A stretch of DNA of 64,000 bases from Lonicera japonica (Eukaryota; Streptophyta; Magnoliopsida; Dipsacales; Caprifoliaceae), in contig JAKCWG010000423.1 of NCBI GenBank assembly GCA_021464415.1, forward strand, positions 62,001 to 126,000, written 5' to 3'. Under the pieces are notes generated by a model. The model worked only from the letters and a program-made list of their open reading frames with translations, searched no databases and was not told where the DNA came from. How positions within the stretch are numbered: the stretch's first letter is position 1; the number at the start of each line of letters is the position of its first letter. Of the stretch, positions 34,020 through 45,674 are shown piece by piece. The position numbers and the translations under genes are program-made.

Positions 34020-34866
34020 TGTAACACCCTGTGTTTGTATTAATGTAAATTATGTTTTGGTTATTGCATTTTGTGTGAAAATTGTTTATAAATGATGTTG
34101 GTATCTTAATATGTGAGGTTTGCAACTTTTGAGTTAACAGTCGTTTGTTTTACAGGAACAGGCTACTGTTAAGGATGATCTGGGAGCAGGAAGCTCTCCC
34201 AGTTAGACAGGGGCTTGTTAAGGCTCAATAGGCGCCTATTATGACCCAAACATACGATTGTTGGCCTCAACAGGCGCTTGTTGTTCAGTCGGTGGCACAA
34301 ATTTTAAAGCATTCCTGGCCTACTTCTTGTACATTTTCCACCATTTTTATTGCAAGAAACAAAGCAAAGCTATCCACATTTTCTCTCTCTAAAATTCATT
34401 GGTATTTAGCTTTTGAAATTCGATTCAGTTTTAGGAGAAATTGTTCTATGCAACGTGAGGCCGTGGTGACGTAGAAATTTTGAGATTTCACTGAATGAGG
34501 TTTCGGCCATCACCTTTTTCTCCTTTTGTTGGCTTGATAATTTTAGGTAGGGGTTTAATTGTTTTTAAAACCCGCTTATACGGTTTTATTGTACGATAAT
34601 CATCATGTTTAAATTATATGTGTTTCAAGAATTATAACATGATGAAGATAATGATGTTTTGTGAATTGTAAAGCCATGAAAATGTGATTTGAAGCAAAAT
34701 ATGCCATTTACACTTGATATACATGTGTTGTTTATGTCATATAGGATATTCCTTGGGTCTATGGATCTTGTATATTGATGAAATTGATTAATTAATAAAT
34801 TATGTACACCAAGAAATATGAATAGAGACCTGTTGAAGTCTATATGGCATAAGCTGTTTCAAATGT
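34020..34866 (+). mobile_element. Truncated LTR of the Tekay/Del-like family
   Basis: It begins TGTAACACCCTGTGTTTGTATTAATGTAA and follows the 29661 LTR through a palindromic block (34205-34290, with CAATAGGCGCCTATTATG), TTTCTCTCTCTAAAATTC, GGTAGGGGTTTAATTG and TATATGGCATAAGCTGTTTCAAATG. Similarity then stops abruptly near 34866, about 0.85 kb in. The missing 3' part means no target duplication can be checked. Confidence 0.82.
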
Positions 34867-35534
34867 TATCTTGATCTTTCTTATATTATTATCTTGATAT
34901 TTCTTAAATTTTATTTCATATAAATGTAATTAAGTAAATTATATTATCCTTTAAAAAATAATTTAAAAGATTTATTTTTTCAATATTGTGATATTGGTCT
35001 TCCCTAAATTTTTATTTCCTAGAAACTTAAATAAGCAATTATACTCTTTTTATATATACCATCTATCTTCTTCCTGACTATTTATGAACTATCTGGGTGA
35101 GAAATGCACATCTGACATACCTAGGGTATTACAAAAAATTGGGGATGAAATTCAAGAAAATATAAATTTCAGCAAAAAGCAAACGATATTGTACTCATAT
35201 TTTGATAAGGCGTGAAAATAGGTTTGAAAATATGAATTATTAATTTATATAACTGATGGGCCTAAGGAACCTTATAAAAAAAGTATTATTTATAAATTTA
35301 GTAAAAATATTAATTTAGCTCTTGGGTATTAGTTGGGACCAGTAAAATTTATTAATTTAATGAGATTATTATTTTATCAAATTTTTACTTTAGTTAACTT
35401 TGCCGCAACTAGTTAAAAGTCGTCCCTTCCGTGATTTTAACTATGAGAGTTTATAATTTAGGGATTCTTATCCCTATCGAGCCAACATATGAGGAACTTG
35501 AAGAAGAGATTTTAGCAACTTAGTGCTACCAATA
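34867..35534. other. Unassigned AT-rich sequence
   Basis: No coding sequence is seen. CTAGGGTATTACA at 35121-35133 resembles the end of an LTR such as the one ending at 5999, but I cannot connect it to a start. Confidence 0.35.
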
Positions 35535-35990
35535 GTGAAATTCCTTCTCCTTCCAAATGCATGGGAAATGGGCTCGCAAACTTGGGTGAGCTTTCAGAGA
35601 GGAAAAAGAGAAGAGCTTTCGAAGGGAGACCCACTCCCATTGAGAGAGTGAATGGACTCGGTGGGATCACAGATCCTCACTGATCGATCGTTTATGTTGT
35701 TCCCCTTGTAGAAAAACAAAAATGCTCCACTACTAAGGCCGGTGAGAGAAGCAACCAGACCAATGAGAAGAGAGCTGCTGAGTAAAGGCCACATGAGTCT
35801 ATGTCTGCCGGGGAAAGATCCCATCCTTGGGCTCCTGAGTTTTGGATGGCCGGAGGATTCATTAATGATTCGGTCTGTTTTGCCGACTCCCAGAAAGTGT
35901 CTAGGTTTAGGCCGTGCTTGCTGTCTCCCTAGGGAAAGGGCCTTTGCAAAGACCATTCCAGACCCAATTCCAGAAAGGCAATGGAATTTA
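35535..35990. other. GC-rich block, possible organellar (mitochondrial) DNA insertion
   Basis: About 450 bp has markedly higher GC content than its AT-rich surroundings and allows long open frames on both strands (plus 35742-36038; minus 35594-36028, including a hydrophobic stretch LLSSSLLIGLVASLTGLSSGAFLFF). Balanced base content and absence of repeat ends resemble plant mitochondrial spacer DNA moved to the nucleus. I cannot name a mitochondrial gene in it, so the origin is a guess. Confidence 0.4.
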
Positions 35991-36648
35991 TTGTACTTGT
36001 ACCGTTTCAAGATGATAACACTTGCCAAATATGTTTAAATAATAAAAAAATTACATTTACACCCGCTGTTGGTGTTACGATACTGTGATTAACCATTCCC
36101 GAATGTTGAAACCTCATAATAAGATTTGGGGCTTTAAACATAGAGAGAGACTTCAAAAAGAAGGAATAAGACTTTGAACATTTGCTTCTTCATTTTGATC
36201 TCATTCTTTTGCATTTGAATTTGACCTTAAACATTTGCTTCTTTGAGCTTTAATTTTCAATCCAATAAGTGTGAAATGTTGAACTCAATTGCCCAGTGCT
36301 ATCTTGATTTGATCGGACATAGTTTAAATGATCATTGTAATGTGGCATGCTTAATTCCTTCATAAAATTCATGCTTTTTAATTTTTTTTTTTAAGTTAGT
36401 GAACTATAAACTTATTCAAAAAACAAATTAAATTACATATGGCTAAGTTGTTGTTGTTGTTGTTATTATTATCAAAATAAGATTAAGACCTTTTAGTTCA
36501 ACAGAGATAATCTCAACCAAATTTCATTGGAAAATTTATCGATTTAGTCTCTTAAAAGGTTTAATCAGTATATATAGTACATACCAATCATATAAATTTC
36601 TATAATAGAAATGAGAGAGAAACAAATATGTTCCAATAAGGTTTTTTA

Positions 36649-37027
36649 GGCCATGTCCACTAGTCATTTTCATCCATACAAATTTCTATGATATTAAAGA
36701 TAAATAGAAAAATATGCTCCAATGGGATTTCTATATATGACCATTGTGAGGTGAAAAGTGAATCACATAAGGAATTTCTATCACCACTTCTACAAGTAAA
36801 AATAGTGATGAAAAATTCCATTGGAAATGGAAGCCACTTATTCTCTCTCATTTTTAAATAAATGTCAAGTAAGAAAGGAATCAAATACCATTGGAGGCCA
36901 ACTTTTTTTTTTTATGTTTTTCTACCTATAAAATACTTGCGAGCTAAATATAGAAATTAAATATTCTAAAATGACACTGACACATATGATAGAAATGGAA
37001 AAATATAAATAACCATTGGAAATGGCC
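36649..37027. mobile_element. Tourist-like MITE (379 bp), nested copy A
   Basis: The 3-bp duplication TTA (36646-36648, 37028-37030) flanks ends GGCCATGTCCACTAGTC and, reading in from the right, GGCCATTTCCAATGG. It is inserted in the left part of the outer MITE. Confidence 0.8.
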
Positions 37028-37176
37028 TTATAAGTATCTTTTTTATGTGACGTGGAAGTGAGTCATATATTTAATTTCTATCACAATTTTTGCAGGTAGA
37101 AATGGTTATATAAATTTCCAATTGACTTAGCACGCTGTCATTAGTTATAAAACCCACTAGTTCTCTCTAGTCCTAA

Positions 37177-37578
37177 GGCCATCTCCAATGGTAATTTCTA
37201 TTTTTCCATGTCTATCCTAGGTGTCAATGTTATTTAACAACATTTCTATATCTAGTTGTCAATTTTTTTATATGGGTAAAAAAGTATAAAAAAGTTGATC
37301 TCCAATGGTACTTCATTTCTTTCAATTCTTACTTGACATTTATTTAAGATTATGTGATAATTAGTGGGTTTCTTATATCCAATGAGAATGTGCCATGTCA
37401 TATTGAAAATTTCTATCACCATTTCTACATGTAGAAATGGTGATAGAAATTCCCCATATGACTCAACTTACACCTCACATAGAAATGGTTATAGAAAACT
37501 TCATTGGAATATATTTTTTGTATTTTTCTTTTCTATCATAAAAATCTGTATGGGTAAAAATTACCATTGGAGATGGCC
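37177..37578. mobile_element. Tourist-like MITE (402 bp), nested copy B
   Basis: Strong inverted repeats GGCCATCTCCAATGGTAATTT run in from both ends, and the 3-bp duplication TAA (37174-37176, 37579-37581) fits PIF/Harbinger. A further internal palindrome, ATTTCTATCACCATTTCTAC with its complement, lies at 37410-37451. It is inserted in the middle of the outer MITE. Confidence 0.9.
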
Positions 37579-37732
37579 TAAATAGATGCCAAGATAAAGA
37601 AATGAAACACTATTGGAGACCAACTTTTTTTATTCTTTTCTACCTATATAAAAAATTTGTCAACCTGATATAAAAATATTCTAAAAAAATATCGCCAGAT
37701 AAGATAGAAATGAAAATACCATTGGAGATGTC

Positions 37733-38250
37733 ATAAAAATCTGAATCGCAAATGTCGTAAAGCACATACCCTATTGATTGTAACTAATAGCAATTGCATC
37801 TCTAACGAATACGACTTTATGGGTCTTAAATACTGTATAATTTCCTCCGATACTATATGTAAGAAATTTGTGAAATAACTATATTAAGTTGCATACACAT
37901 ACTTAAAAACACAATAAAAATATGTGAAACCTTCTTTAATTATAGAAAGGTCGATCTTCAAACTTGGATCTTCCACTCTTTGCAAATCTTATCCTAGGGA
38001 TTAGACTAAACTATATTGAGCTGATGATTTGGTGAAACTGGATACTAAGCTATTTATAGGCTAAACAGACTTTACCTATTAAGAGTTTACATATAATATA
38101 AATTTATTTATGTATTTATCAGGTTAATTAGATCGAGTTCAGCCTAAATGAAACATCTGTATGTTTTTAAGTTAATAACCACATGTATCCTTATCTTTCA
38201 AGCTCACAATCAAGTGTGACTAATGTACACCACAAAACTCATGCACTATC
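37733..38250. other. Unassigned AT-rich sequence
   Basis: No coding sequence or element ends are recognised. Confidence 0.5.
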
Positions 38251-39415
38251 ACTGCGTTTGACGCGCAGGATAAAAGGGCGGGTTACGATAACTTTGTCCT
38301 ATCCCATGTTTGGTACTCGTCGGGATTGAATATCTGTGCAGATTATTTATCCCACTTAACCTTTTTATCACATCGAGAGAGGAATTAACAAAGGGTGCTG
38401 GTAAAAGCACCCTAAAAAATTAGTTTCAACACCCTTTAAAAAAAAAGAAAAAAATATCACTTGTTATATTTGTAAGTTTTTTAAGGCACCCTTATTCAAA
38501 AAAGAGTGTTTTTCTAGCTTTTGCTTCTATTCAAGAAGATAATATGATCTTTCTCTTGTTCATGCTTTAGCAACCTAAGATATTAATTTAATTTGAAGAA
38601 TACATAGCCACTCTTGGCTAGCATAATCCACTTCCTTTTCTCTCAAATAAATTCTGCATCAGGTTTGTCAAAATTATCTGGCATCTTATGATTAGATAGA
38701 TAGATTATAATGAGTCTTTTATTGTTTTGAAATAAGTTCTAGGCTTTCATTTGAATGCTAGCAATCTTGCACCTGTTATTATTGTAAAGAATTCCATTAA
38801 TATGGTATTACGATGATTAATGTGGTTTCAAGGAACCGTCTATTCCGATTCTGTTTGTAATTTGTGAAGATTCCTATGGTTGCACAACACACTTGACCCC
38901 TTTATTTCCATCTCAATAGCCAAATTTGTTGCATTTTCTTGTTTTCTGCTGCCTTGAATTCCTGGGTACTGTTCCTTGCTTGTTTAATGTGCACACCTAG
39001 TAGTAATTTTATCTGTTTATTTCCATTATGCATAGTATCCGGATGCTACAGATAATCAGCTTAATTATATGGTTATCTTTTTCACCTATAAGTATATATG
39101 TATATATTTACCCTACTAATTCGTGGCCTTTGGCATTTATTTTCTGTTATGTTTGACAGGTTTGGAAGCAGATTACGCTGTTCACTTAGTTCCAATATCT
39201 TTGCATATATGGGTGCTTTTACTATTATGGGTGTAATAATTAATTTAAAAGTTGATTTACGGGTGCTTAAAAAAAGGGTGTCAAAACTATTTTTAAGGAT
39301 GTTTTTACTGGCACCCATTAACAAATCCCACCTAAGAGGTGGAATTGTTTTATTCAGTTCAGATGGAATTAAATAATCCTATCAGATTCTCTAATCTGTC
39401 ATGTCAAACACACCC
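38251..39415. mobile_element. Candidate MITE enclosing the Mutator-like element
   Basis: The outer flanks CTGCGTTTGACGCGCAGGAT (from 38252) and, reading in from the right, GTGTGTTTGACATGACAGAT resemble imperfect inverted repeats of a short element split by the unit at 38393-39316. No matching duplication was found. Confidence 0.4.
38393..39316. mobile_element. Mutator-like non-autonomous element (924 bp)
   Basis: A perfect 9-bp duplication ATTAACAAA (38384-38392, 39317-39325) flanks inverted repeats of about 45 bp starting GGGTGCTGGTAAAAGCACCCT and, from the right, GGGTGCCAGTAAAAACATCCT. A 9-bp duplication is the Mutator signature. The interior is T-rich and intron-like, with a possible acceptor TATGTTTGACAG at about 39150-39161 followed by a short open stretch, so it may hold a captured host gene fragment (Pack-MULE). 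No transposase. Confidence 0.88.
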
Positions 39416-39528
39416 TTTATATCATAGAATATGGGTAATATAATTTCAATTCTGTCATTAATCCAAATTATGTGACCCTCAAAAATTAAATCAAAGGAAG
39501 CCCAAAATTTCTTACACTACTCCCCATG

Positions 39529-39710
39529 TGTTTAAGGAAATTACACGTAATGTGCTATCGCCTAGATAGAATATGTATTAGGGATTTACTGTGTAAATTA
39601 TGTATTATGGGCCATAATGGACTTCCTTGTAAATCCTATTTACTATTGTATTTGTGCCCTATTTAAAGGGCTTATCTAATGAAGGGTTTAGTAGAGTTGT
39701 CCCTACAACA
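39529..39710 (+). repeat. 5' LTR of the copia element
   Basis: It begins TGTTTAAGGAAATTACACG and ends CCCTACAACA. A TATA-like CCTATTTAAAGGG is at about 39658-39670. The following CGTTATCAGCACG (39711-39723) is the primer-site phrase seen in this group of copia elements. Confidence 0.95.
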
Positions 39711-40324
39711 CGTTATCAGCACGCTCAGAGCTAACAACCCTAACCCTAAAAAACCCTAGCCGCCGGCCACCATCACTGCTCTCTCCATAGTTTCTCTTCC
39801 TCTCTCTAAAATAAATAAATAAATAAAATAATTGAAGAACAAAAGTTCTTTAACCTTGGATTAGCTGTGTACTCGGTGGGAAGGTCTATTTCAGATTTGT
39901 TGTACTGTGTATTTGGCTATGGTGCTCAGTGGTACTCGGTTGGCTGTGTATTTTAAATCTGAATTTGTGTGGTTAATTTCTTCAAATCGGGTATTACGTT
40001 TCTAATTCCCTTCTTGGTATTTTTATACTTGAGATCATTACTTAATTGTTAAATCTGTGCTTAATTGTTTCTATGCTGATTAATCTTGATCTGCGTGTAA
40101 ATCTATTGCTGCTGTTGATTTTTTTTTGGGGATTCTTTGCTGTTTAAAATTTGTTTTCTAGTAGCAACAAGAAGACAAGCACACAATATGAAATTATGAA
40201 TAATTTACTTGCAAGAAAACCGTGGAAGCCATTAATTTTTGTTTTATTTTTTTAGGGGCCTGAATCTTAGTACATCTACGTTGGTAAATCACACCCCATT
40301 ATTGCTTTATGCTTGAATGTTCAT

Positions 40325-40632
40325 TCACAGTTTTTATTTTAATTAAATTTTTGTTTTATTTTAAAAAACAGTTTTTATTTTAATTAAATTTCTGTTTTAC
40401 ATAAAAACAGTTTTTATTTTAATTAAAATTCTGTTTTATTTTAAAAACAGTTTTTATTGTAATTAAATTTCTGTTTTACATAAAAACAGTTTTTATTTTA
40501 ATTAAAATTCTGTTTTATTTTAAAAACAGTTTTTATTTTAATTAAATTTCTGTTTTACATAAAAACAGTTTTTTATTGTAATTAAATTTCTGTTTTACAT
40601 AAAAACAGTTTTTATTTTAATTAAATTTCTTT
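40325..40632. repeat. Minisatellite in the copia leader (~39-bp unit, about 8 copies)
   Basis: The unit AACAGTTTTTATTTTAATTA plus AATTTCTGTTTTACATAA repeats in register from about 40328 to 40630. Two versions tend to alternate, one with TGTTTTACATAA and one with TGTTTTATTTTAA. It lies in the untranslated leader between primer site and gag. Confidence 0.92.
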
Positions 40633-41072
40633 TAATTACCAATTATGCCCTATACAATCCATGTATATATGAATTTGTTTCTAATGCAAAGAAACAGTTT
40701 GATTTGATGTGGTTTTGAATTCCACCACTATATATTGACCACTCTGTAGCCAAAATTTACACAATATTATGCATGTTATATTTGGGATGGACTAATTAAT
40801 TTTATAATTGCTATAGTTGTGGTAAGTCAGCATGCTAAGAAAATTAGAATATTACACATATTCTTAATTGTTTTATTTAGTATGACATAAATTCAACAAT
40901 TGCCATGATGATGAAAGTTCATGCGCATTATAATTATTATGATAAAGTATTTTCATATAGCATCGAAAAATGTGACCATTATCGATCTTGATTTTTGAAA
41001 TCTAATTCATATTTCTAAAACATAATTAATATGGATGTACTCATAACTGTGTAATATTTTATCTTCTCTAAG

Positions 41073-42149
41073 ATGGCCGACCCAACTCGACCCGAATTTG
41101 ACATTTTGGACTCAGAAGGACTTGAGTACCATCGGTGGGTTTCTGATGTAGAAACCGCTTTTGTGGCTAAAGAATACTCGGATACACTTACTGACCCCAA
41201 AGACCCAACAGACAAGGGACCGTCTGATAAGGTGACAGCAAATGCATTAATGTTTCTAAGGAAACATATTGACTCCAGCCTACGTTGAGAGTACCTTCAG
41301 TTGAAGACACCTAAAGAATTATGGGATGCCCTTAAGGGACGTTTTGGGAACATTCATGACACTTTGCTCCCAGAATTGACCGTTCAGTGGAATGAAATCC
41401 GCTTGCTTGACTATGAAAGGGTTAACGACTTCAATTAGGACATGCTGCGCCTAAAGGCACGTCTTAACTTTTGTGAAAAGGACCTCACAGAAGATGATAT
41501 GATTCAGAAGACACTTTCCACTTTTCCTACTTCAGCACTTATACTAGCAAACCACTATAAGCTCGAGTATGATAACAAAAGAATCACAACATTCAATAAG
41601 CTGATCAATCTACTGCAAGTGGCTGAAAGGCATAATGAGGTTCTTTTGAATAACAATGCCAGGCCTGTCGGGACAAAGAAAATTCCTGAGGCTAACTACG
41701 GTAAGATGAGCAGTGGAAAGAACCCCAATGCAAAGGGAGTTGGACGTGCTGATCCCTACCTACGTGGCAGTAAGGCACAATGTGGAAAGGGACGTGGGAG
41801 TCGTGGTGCGGGTCGTGGAGGCTCTTCCAAAGTATGGAGAAGAAATGATACTATTGGACCTAGTGGTCAGGAAAACAAGGTGAAAAATGCACCTAATAAT
41901 CCTCCGATCAAAAAGGAAAGAATTGGCAACGAGCCATGTTATAGGTGTGGAGTTACTGGGCATTGGTACAAGAACTGCCATGCAAGCGCTAAAGTAGCAG
42001 CCAGTTACAAGAGATATCGAGAATCTAAAGAACAAGAATCTCACTTTATGAACGAAGAAGACAATGACACTTATGTCAACTTCACAATCGCAGACATTAG
42101 TGGCAAGAAGGACTTTGCTCAGTCAATGGATGCACCCGATTTTGACTGA
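41073..42149 (+). pseudogene. copia gag (UBN2-like) with CCHC zinc knuckle, two stops
   Basis: It starts MADPTRPEFDILDSEG with EYHRWVSDVETAF, typical of the N-terminus of plant copia gag. ELWDALKGRFG follows, then a Gly/Arg-rich basic stretch (41765-41835) and the knuckle CYRCGVTGHWYKNC (about 41938-41979). The frame is continuous for about 358 codons except for TGA at 41286 and TAG at 41436. Gag would form the particle and the knuckle bind RNA. It is the best preserved part of this element. Confidence 0.9.
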
Positions 42150-42699
42150 TCTACTTTATTCACTTTATTCTTCAGACGTAGTTGAACATGCATCTTGCCT
42201 AGTTTTTAATTAGACTATGGTTTTGTCTTAAAGTTTATGTTGATTTGATGGATTAGATTTCTAAACAAGATACTGGATTGATTACTGTTAGTTTTATTTG
42301 AATTTTATTCTAAAGTAATTGAATTTGTTTGTTTTATTACTACATAGTTCGGAATTTATACTCGATTTCATTACTGTAAAAATGAATCGATGATAACTTT
42401 AATGATTGGTTGATAGTGAGAACACTATAGCCATCCAATGAAATAGGCAATTAATAACCTATAATACCTATGTGACTGTGATGATTAAATCATCATAAGA
42501 GCGAAGAACTGCTCAACCATTTTGTTACTAAAATGGTGTTTAAAACCACATACGCTCTATATGCACTCAGAGTGACCCGAACTTTGTTTATGATATTCAT
42601 ACCAATAGTAATCATAAACAAAATGTAAAAATGGAACAAAAATATATTTATTTTACCTCTAAACAAATGTGCAAAGAAACGCATTTGAAAGAAACTTAT

Positions 42700-45660
42700 G
42701 AGTCATTCTAGTGGAATGTACCGCACTAAGATAAGGATTGTCAAATCTTATGATGGCACTAACAATGTATCGTGGGACATAGACTCATACAGGCTTTGGC
42801 ATGCTTGCCTAGTGCACCTTGGTCATAATGATCCATGCGTTAAATTATTTACACGGATATCCCTTCTTTTGAGTGAGAAATAAATGGGACAAAACTTCAA
42901 CACATTGCAACGTGTTGATACTAATAATGTTCAAACGTAATTCTTGATTTTTGAAGTATTGAAAGCCATATCCCCCTTCCCATTATGTGTAATTGACCAT
43001 GTGAAAGGAACAACACCCCATTCTTCAAAGCCCGTTTTTTAGCAAAAATAAGATCGAGACCTTCTTATGCTAAAGATACAAAATAAAATATAACATTCTT
43101 ACAATATATATTTGTAGATAAATCCATCCAGAGTGCGGAACCATTCAAAGTACTTTATGGATCTGGTGGATAATTCGACATTCTGGTCACATGTCGAATA
43201 ATTGTCTACAAGAAATGCTGCATTTACAAACCTCTTAGCACATATTATACGCTTAAGGGCTCACCACCCTGAGTACTATACCATGTCTATAAGACTCGAT
43301 AAACCTGGAAGGTTTACATCAAAAGTACTTGATGATCATTGCATAAAATCGAAGTAAAGAACCCCGTTTTTCATGTGCATACACAAAAAGGTCTCACAAA
43401 AAGCAACCATCAAAAGGATATAGATGGAAAATAGGGCATTGGTTATGAGCACTGTATTGCCTATGTATGCCCGGGATTTATGCAATATTGTATGCAGCTT
43501 TACTTATTTGTTTCACAGTCCAATATTAGACAACTATTATATGTGTACCAGTTGGTAACTGGATATTAGCCTGATATTTTAAGCATATGTGCCGATTGCG
43601 CCCCCACAGCGCACCAAACTGGGCTTGCTGAAACAATTAAGTATTAACGTTGGATATAAATTCTTAACGATAATCCGCTATTTGGAATCCTTGTCAGGAG
43701 ATCTCTTTACTCCTAAGAATTACGGATTGTCATCTTGATGAGACAGTCTTCCCGTCGTTAGGGGGAAATAGAAAAAGAAATTTTCAAGGGAACGACAGGA
43801 ATTGTTGTGGTCCCCACTCTGTCTCATCTTGATCCTCATGCACATCACAATGTATAGTGAAGTGAAAAAGAATAACCGATCTTGAAAATGTAACAGATTC
43901 GATGCCTGATACATTTACTGATATCAAAAAGTGACGGGATCAAACATACTAGCTACAATATGCCTGCAAGGTTATAAGTCCCCAACAAGGGCACAGTGTC
44001 GCAGAAAGAGACTCTGCAACCACACTTAGTGGAGGTGTGGTTGAGGCCATGGCTCCTTAAAAGGAATAAAAGGAGGCCATTTGGTTCGACAAACACTCAC
44101 ACCAAAGAAGAGGTGGAGTAAGGCACAAATTAATCAATTAATCATTAATGTAAAAGCCCCTTTTATGAGATTATCTCTGATTATACTTATGTCCATGAAT
44201 TAACACTGGGGGACACCCCGAAGTTAAAATGATTCCAGAGCATAAATAAATCTCAATGGGTTAAGGGATGGCATATGAATTAATGGATGCATTAACGATA
44301 CACTGTTGCTCAAGAAATCAAAGAGCACGATAATGTTGAACCTCGCTCTGTTGCAAAATGTCAACAAAGGGCAAAATTGGCCTAAATGAAAATAAGCAAT
44401 CCAGATAGAATTAGATTCTTTGGCAAAGAGACAGGTATTTGGTCCGGTAGTGCTAACCGCGCCAAGTGTAAAGCCTGTAGGACATAAATAATTATTTGCC
44501 ATAAAACGTAAATGAGAAAAAAGAAGTTCTAAAGTAAAAGGCTCACCTTGTGGCGTAAGGTTTCCAACAGACGCTCTAGAATTGCTTAAACGTTATAACA
44601 TTCCACTACTTAGTTAGCTTGGTAGTTTTCGAAGGATTGAAAATGCAGCTCATAGATGTGGTTACTGCATATCTCTATGGGGATCTTGATTCAGAGATAT
44701 ATAAGAAAGTGCCTGATGGCCTTACATTACCCAAGTCAAGTGATTCTAAACCACGGATTGCGTTTGTAATTATGTTAAAACGCTCACTTTACGGAGTAAA
44801 ATAACCCGGGCGGATGCGGTATACCCGTCTAAGTGACTATTTGATTGGGAAGGGATATAGAGCGATGAATTATGCCTATGCGTATTTATAAAGAAAACAA
44901 GTTTCGGATTCGCAATTGTAGCTGTATATGTCGATGATATGAACATAATAGGTACTCTTGATGAAATAAGAGAAACCGCAAGCTACTTGAAATCCAAATT
45001 TGAGATAAAGAATATTGGAAAAACTCGAATTTTGTTTAGACCTTAATCTAGAATATCGAGCTTGTGGAATACTAATCCACTAGTCTGCGTACGTTCAAAA
45101 GATAATCAGGCAATTTAACCTGGACAAAACGCATTCTACTAGCACTCCCATGGTCAGTCGGAGTTTAAATCAGAGGAAAGATCAATTTCGTACAAAGTAA
45201 GATTACGAAAATATGTTGGGAGATAGGAGATGAAACTTCTTATCTAAATGCAATATGCGCATTATTGCACTTAACTCAACATACTTGACCAGACATAACA
45301 TTCGCATTGAACTTGTTAGCTAGATTTAGCTCAGCGCCAACGCAGCATAATTGAACATCTAAAAAGAATCATTGGCTTGGGATTGTTCTTTCCCTACAGA
45401 GAGGAAAAAGTGTATACACAGTAACATCTAAATTAAATGATGATGCTGAAATGGCCACCCCTATATTGAAATCCCAAAATAAAATCTTTATTGATTTTGT
45501 TAGTGTTGAGTATCTCTATGGCCCAAAGAAAGTTCTAAGGAGAATATGGCAAACTAGTCTTTTCTTAAGGCCATATTTGAAAAGCATGTGAAAACATAAT
45601 GGTGCTTAGGTTTTTCCAACTTTTGTGATCAAAGTAATGATCAAGGGAAGGTGTGAAATA
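42700..45660 (+). pseudogene. copia pol remnants (integrase, RT, RNase H)
   Basis: Fragments in changing frames: SYRLWHACLVHLGHND near 42787 (HHCC region); a piece near 43520-43860 resembling the integrase C-terminal segment before RT; MQLIDVVTAYLYGDLDSEIY and LKRSLYGVK (44642-44800); VAVYVDDMNIIG (about 44918-44953, catalytic Asp pair intact); and DITFALNLLARFS-like text near 45290-45330. Stops and frameshifts are dense, so no active enzyme is possible. Large parts of the protease and integrase core are not recognisable. Confidence 0.8.
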
Positions 45661-45674
45661 TGATGGAATTTTCG

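Larger units (their letters stand above)
36577..37732. mobile_element. Outer Tourist-like MITE, split by two family members
   Basis: Left part 36577-36648, middle 37031-37173 and right part 37582-37732 align in order with the uninterrupted copy at 36649-37027. Shared phrases are ATAAATTTCTAT, AAATATG.TCCAAT, TGAGTCATAT..TTTCTATCAC, AGTTCTCTCT and TATTGGAGACCAACTTTTTTTAT. The right end reads in as GACATCTCCAATGGTAT. The left end (TACATACCAATCATAT) is more decayed. Confidence 0.65.

Noticed and set aside
35594..36028. 144-residue minus-strand frame with a hydrophobic stretch as a membrane protein gene
   Set aside because: No family match that I know, and both strands are open because of high GC content. 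It is treated as a possible organellar insertion instead.
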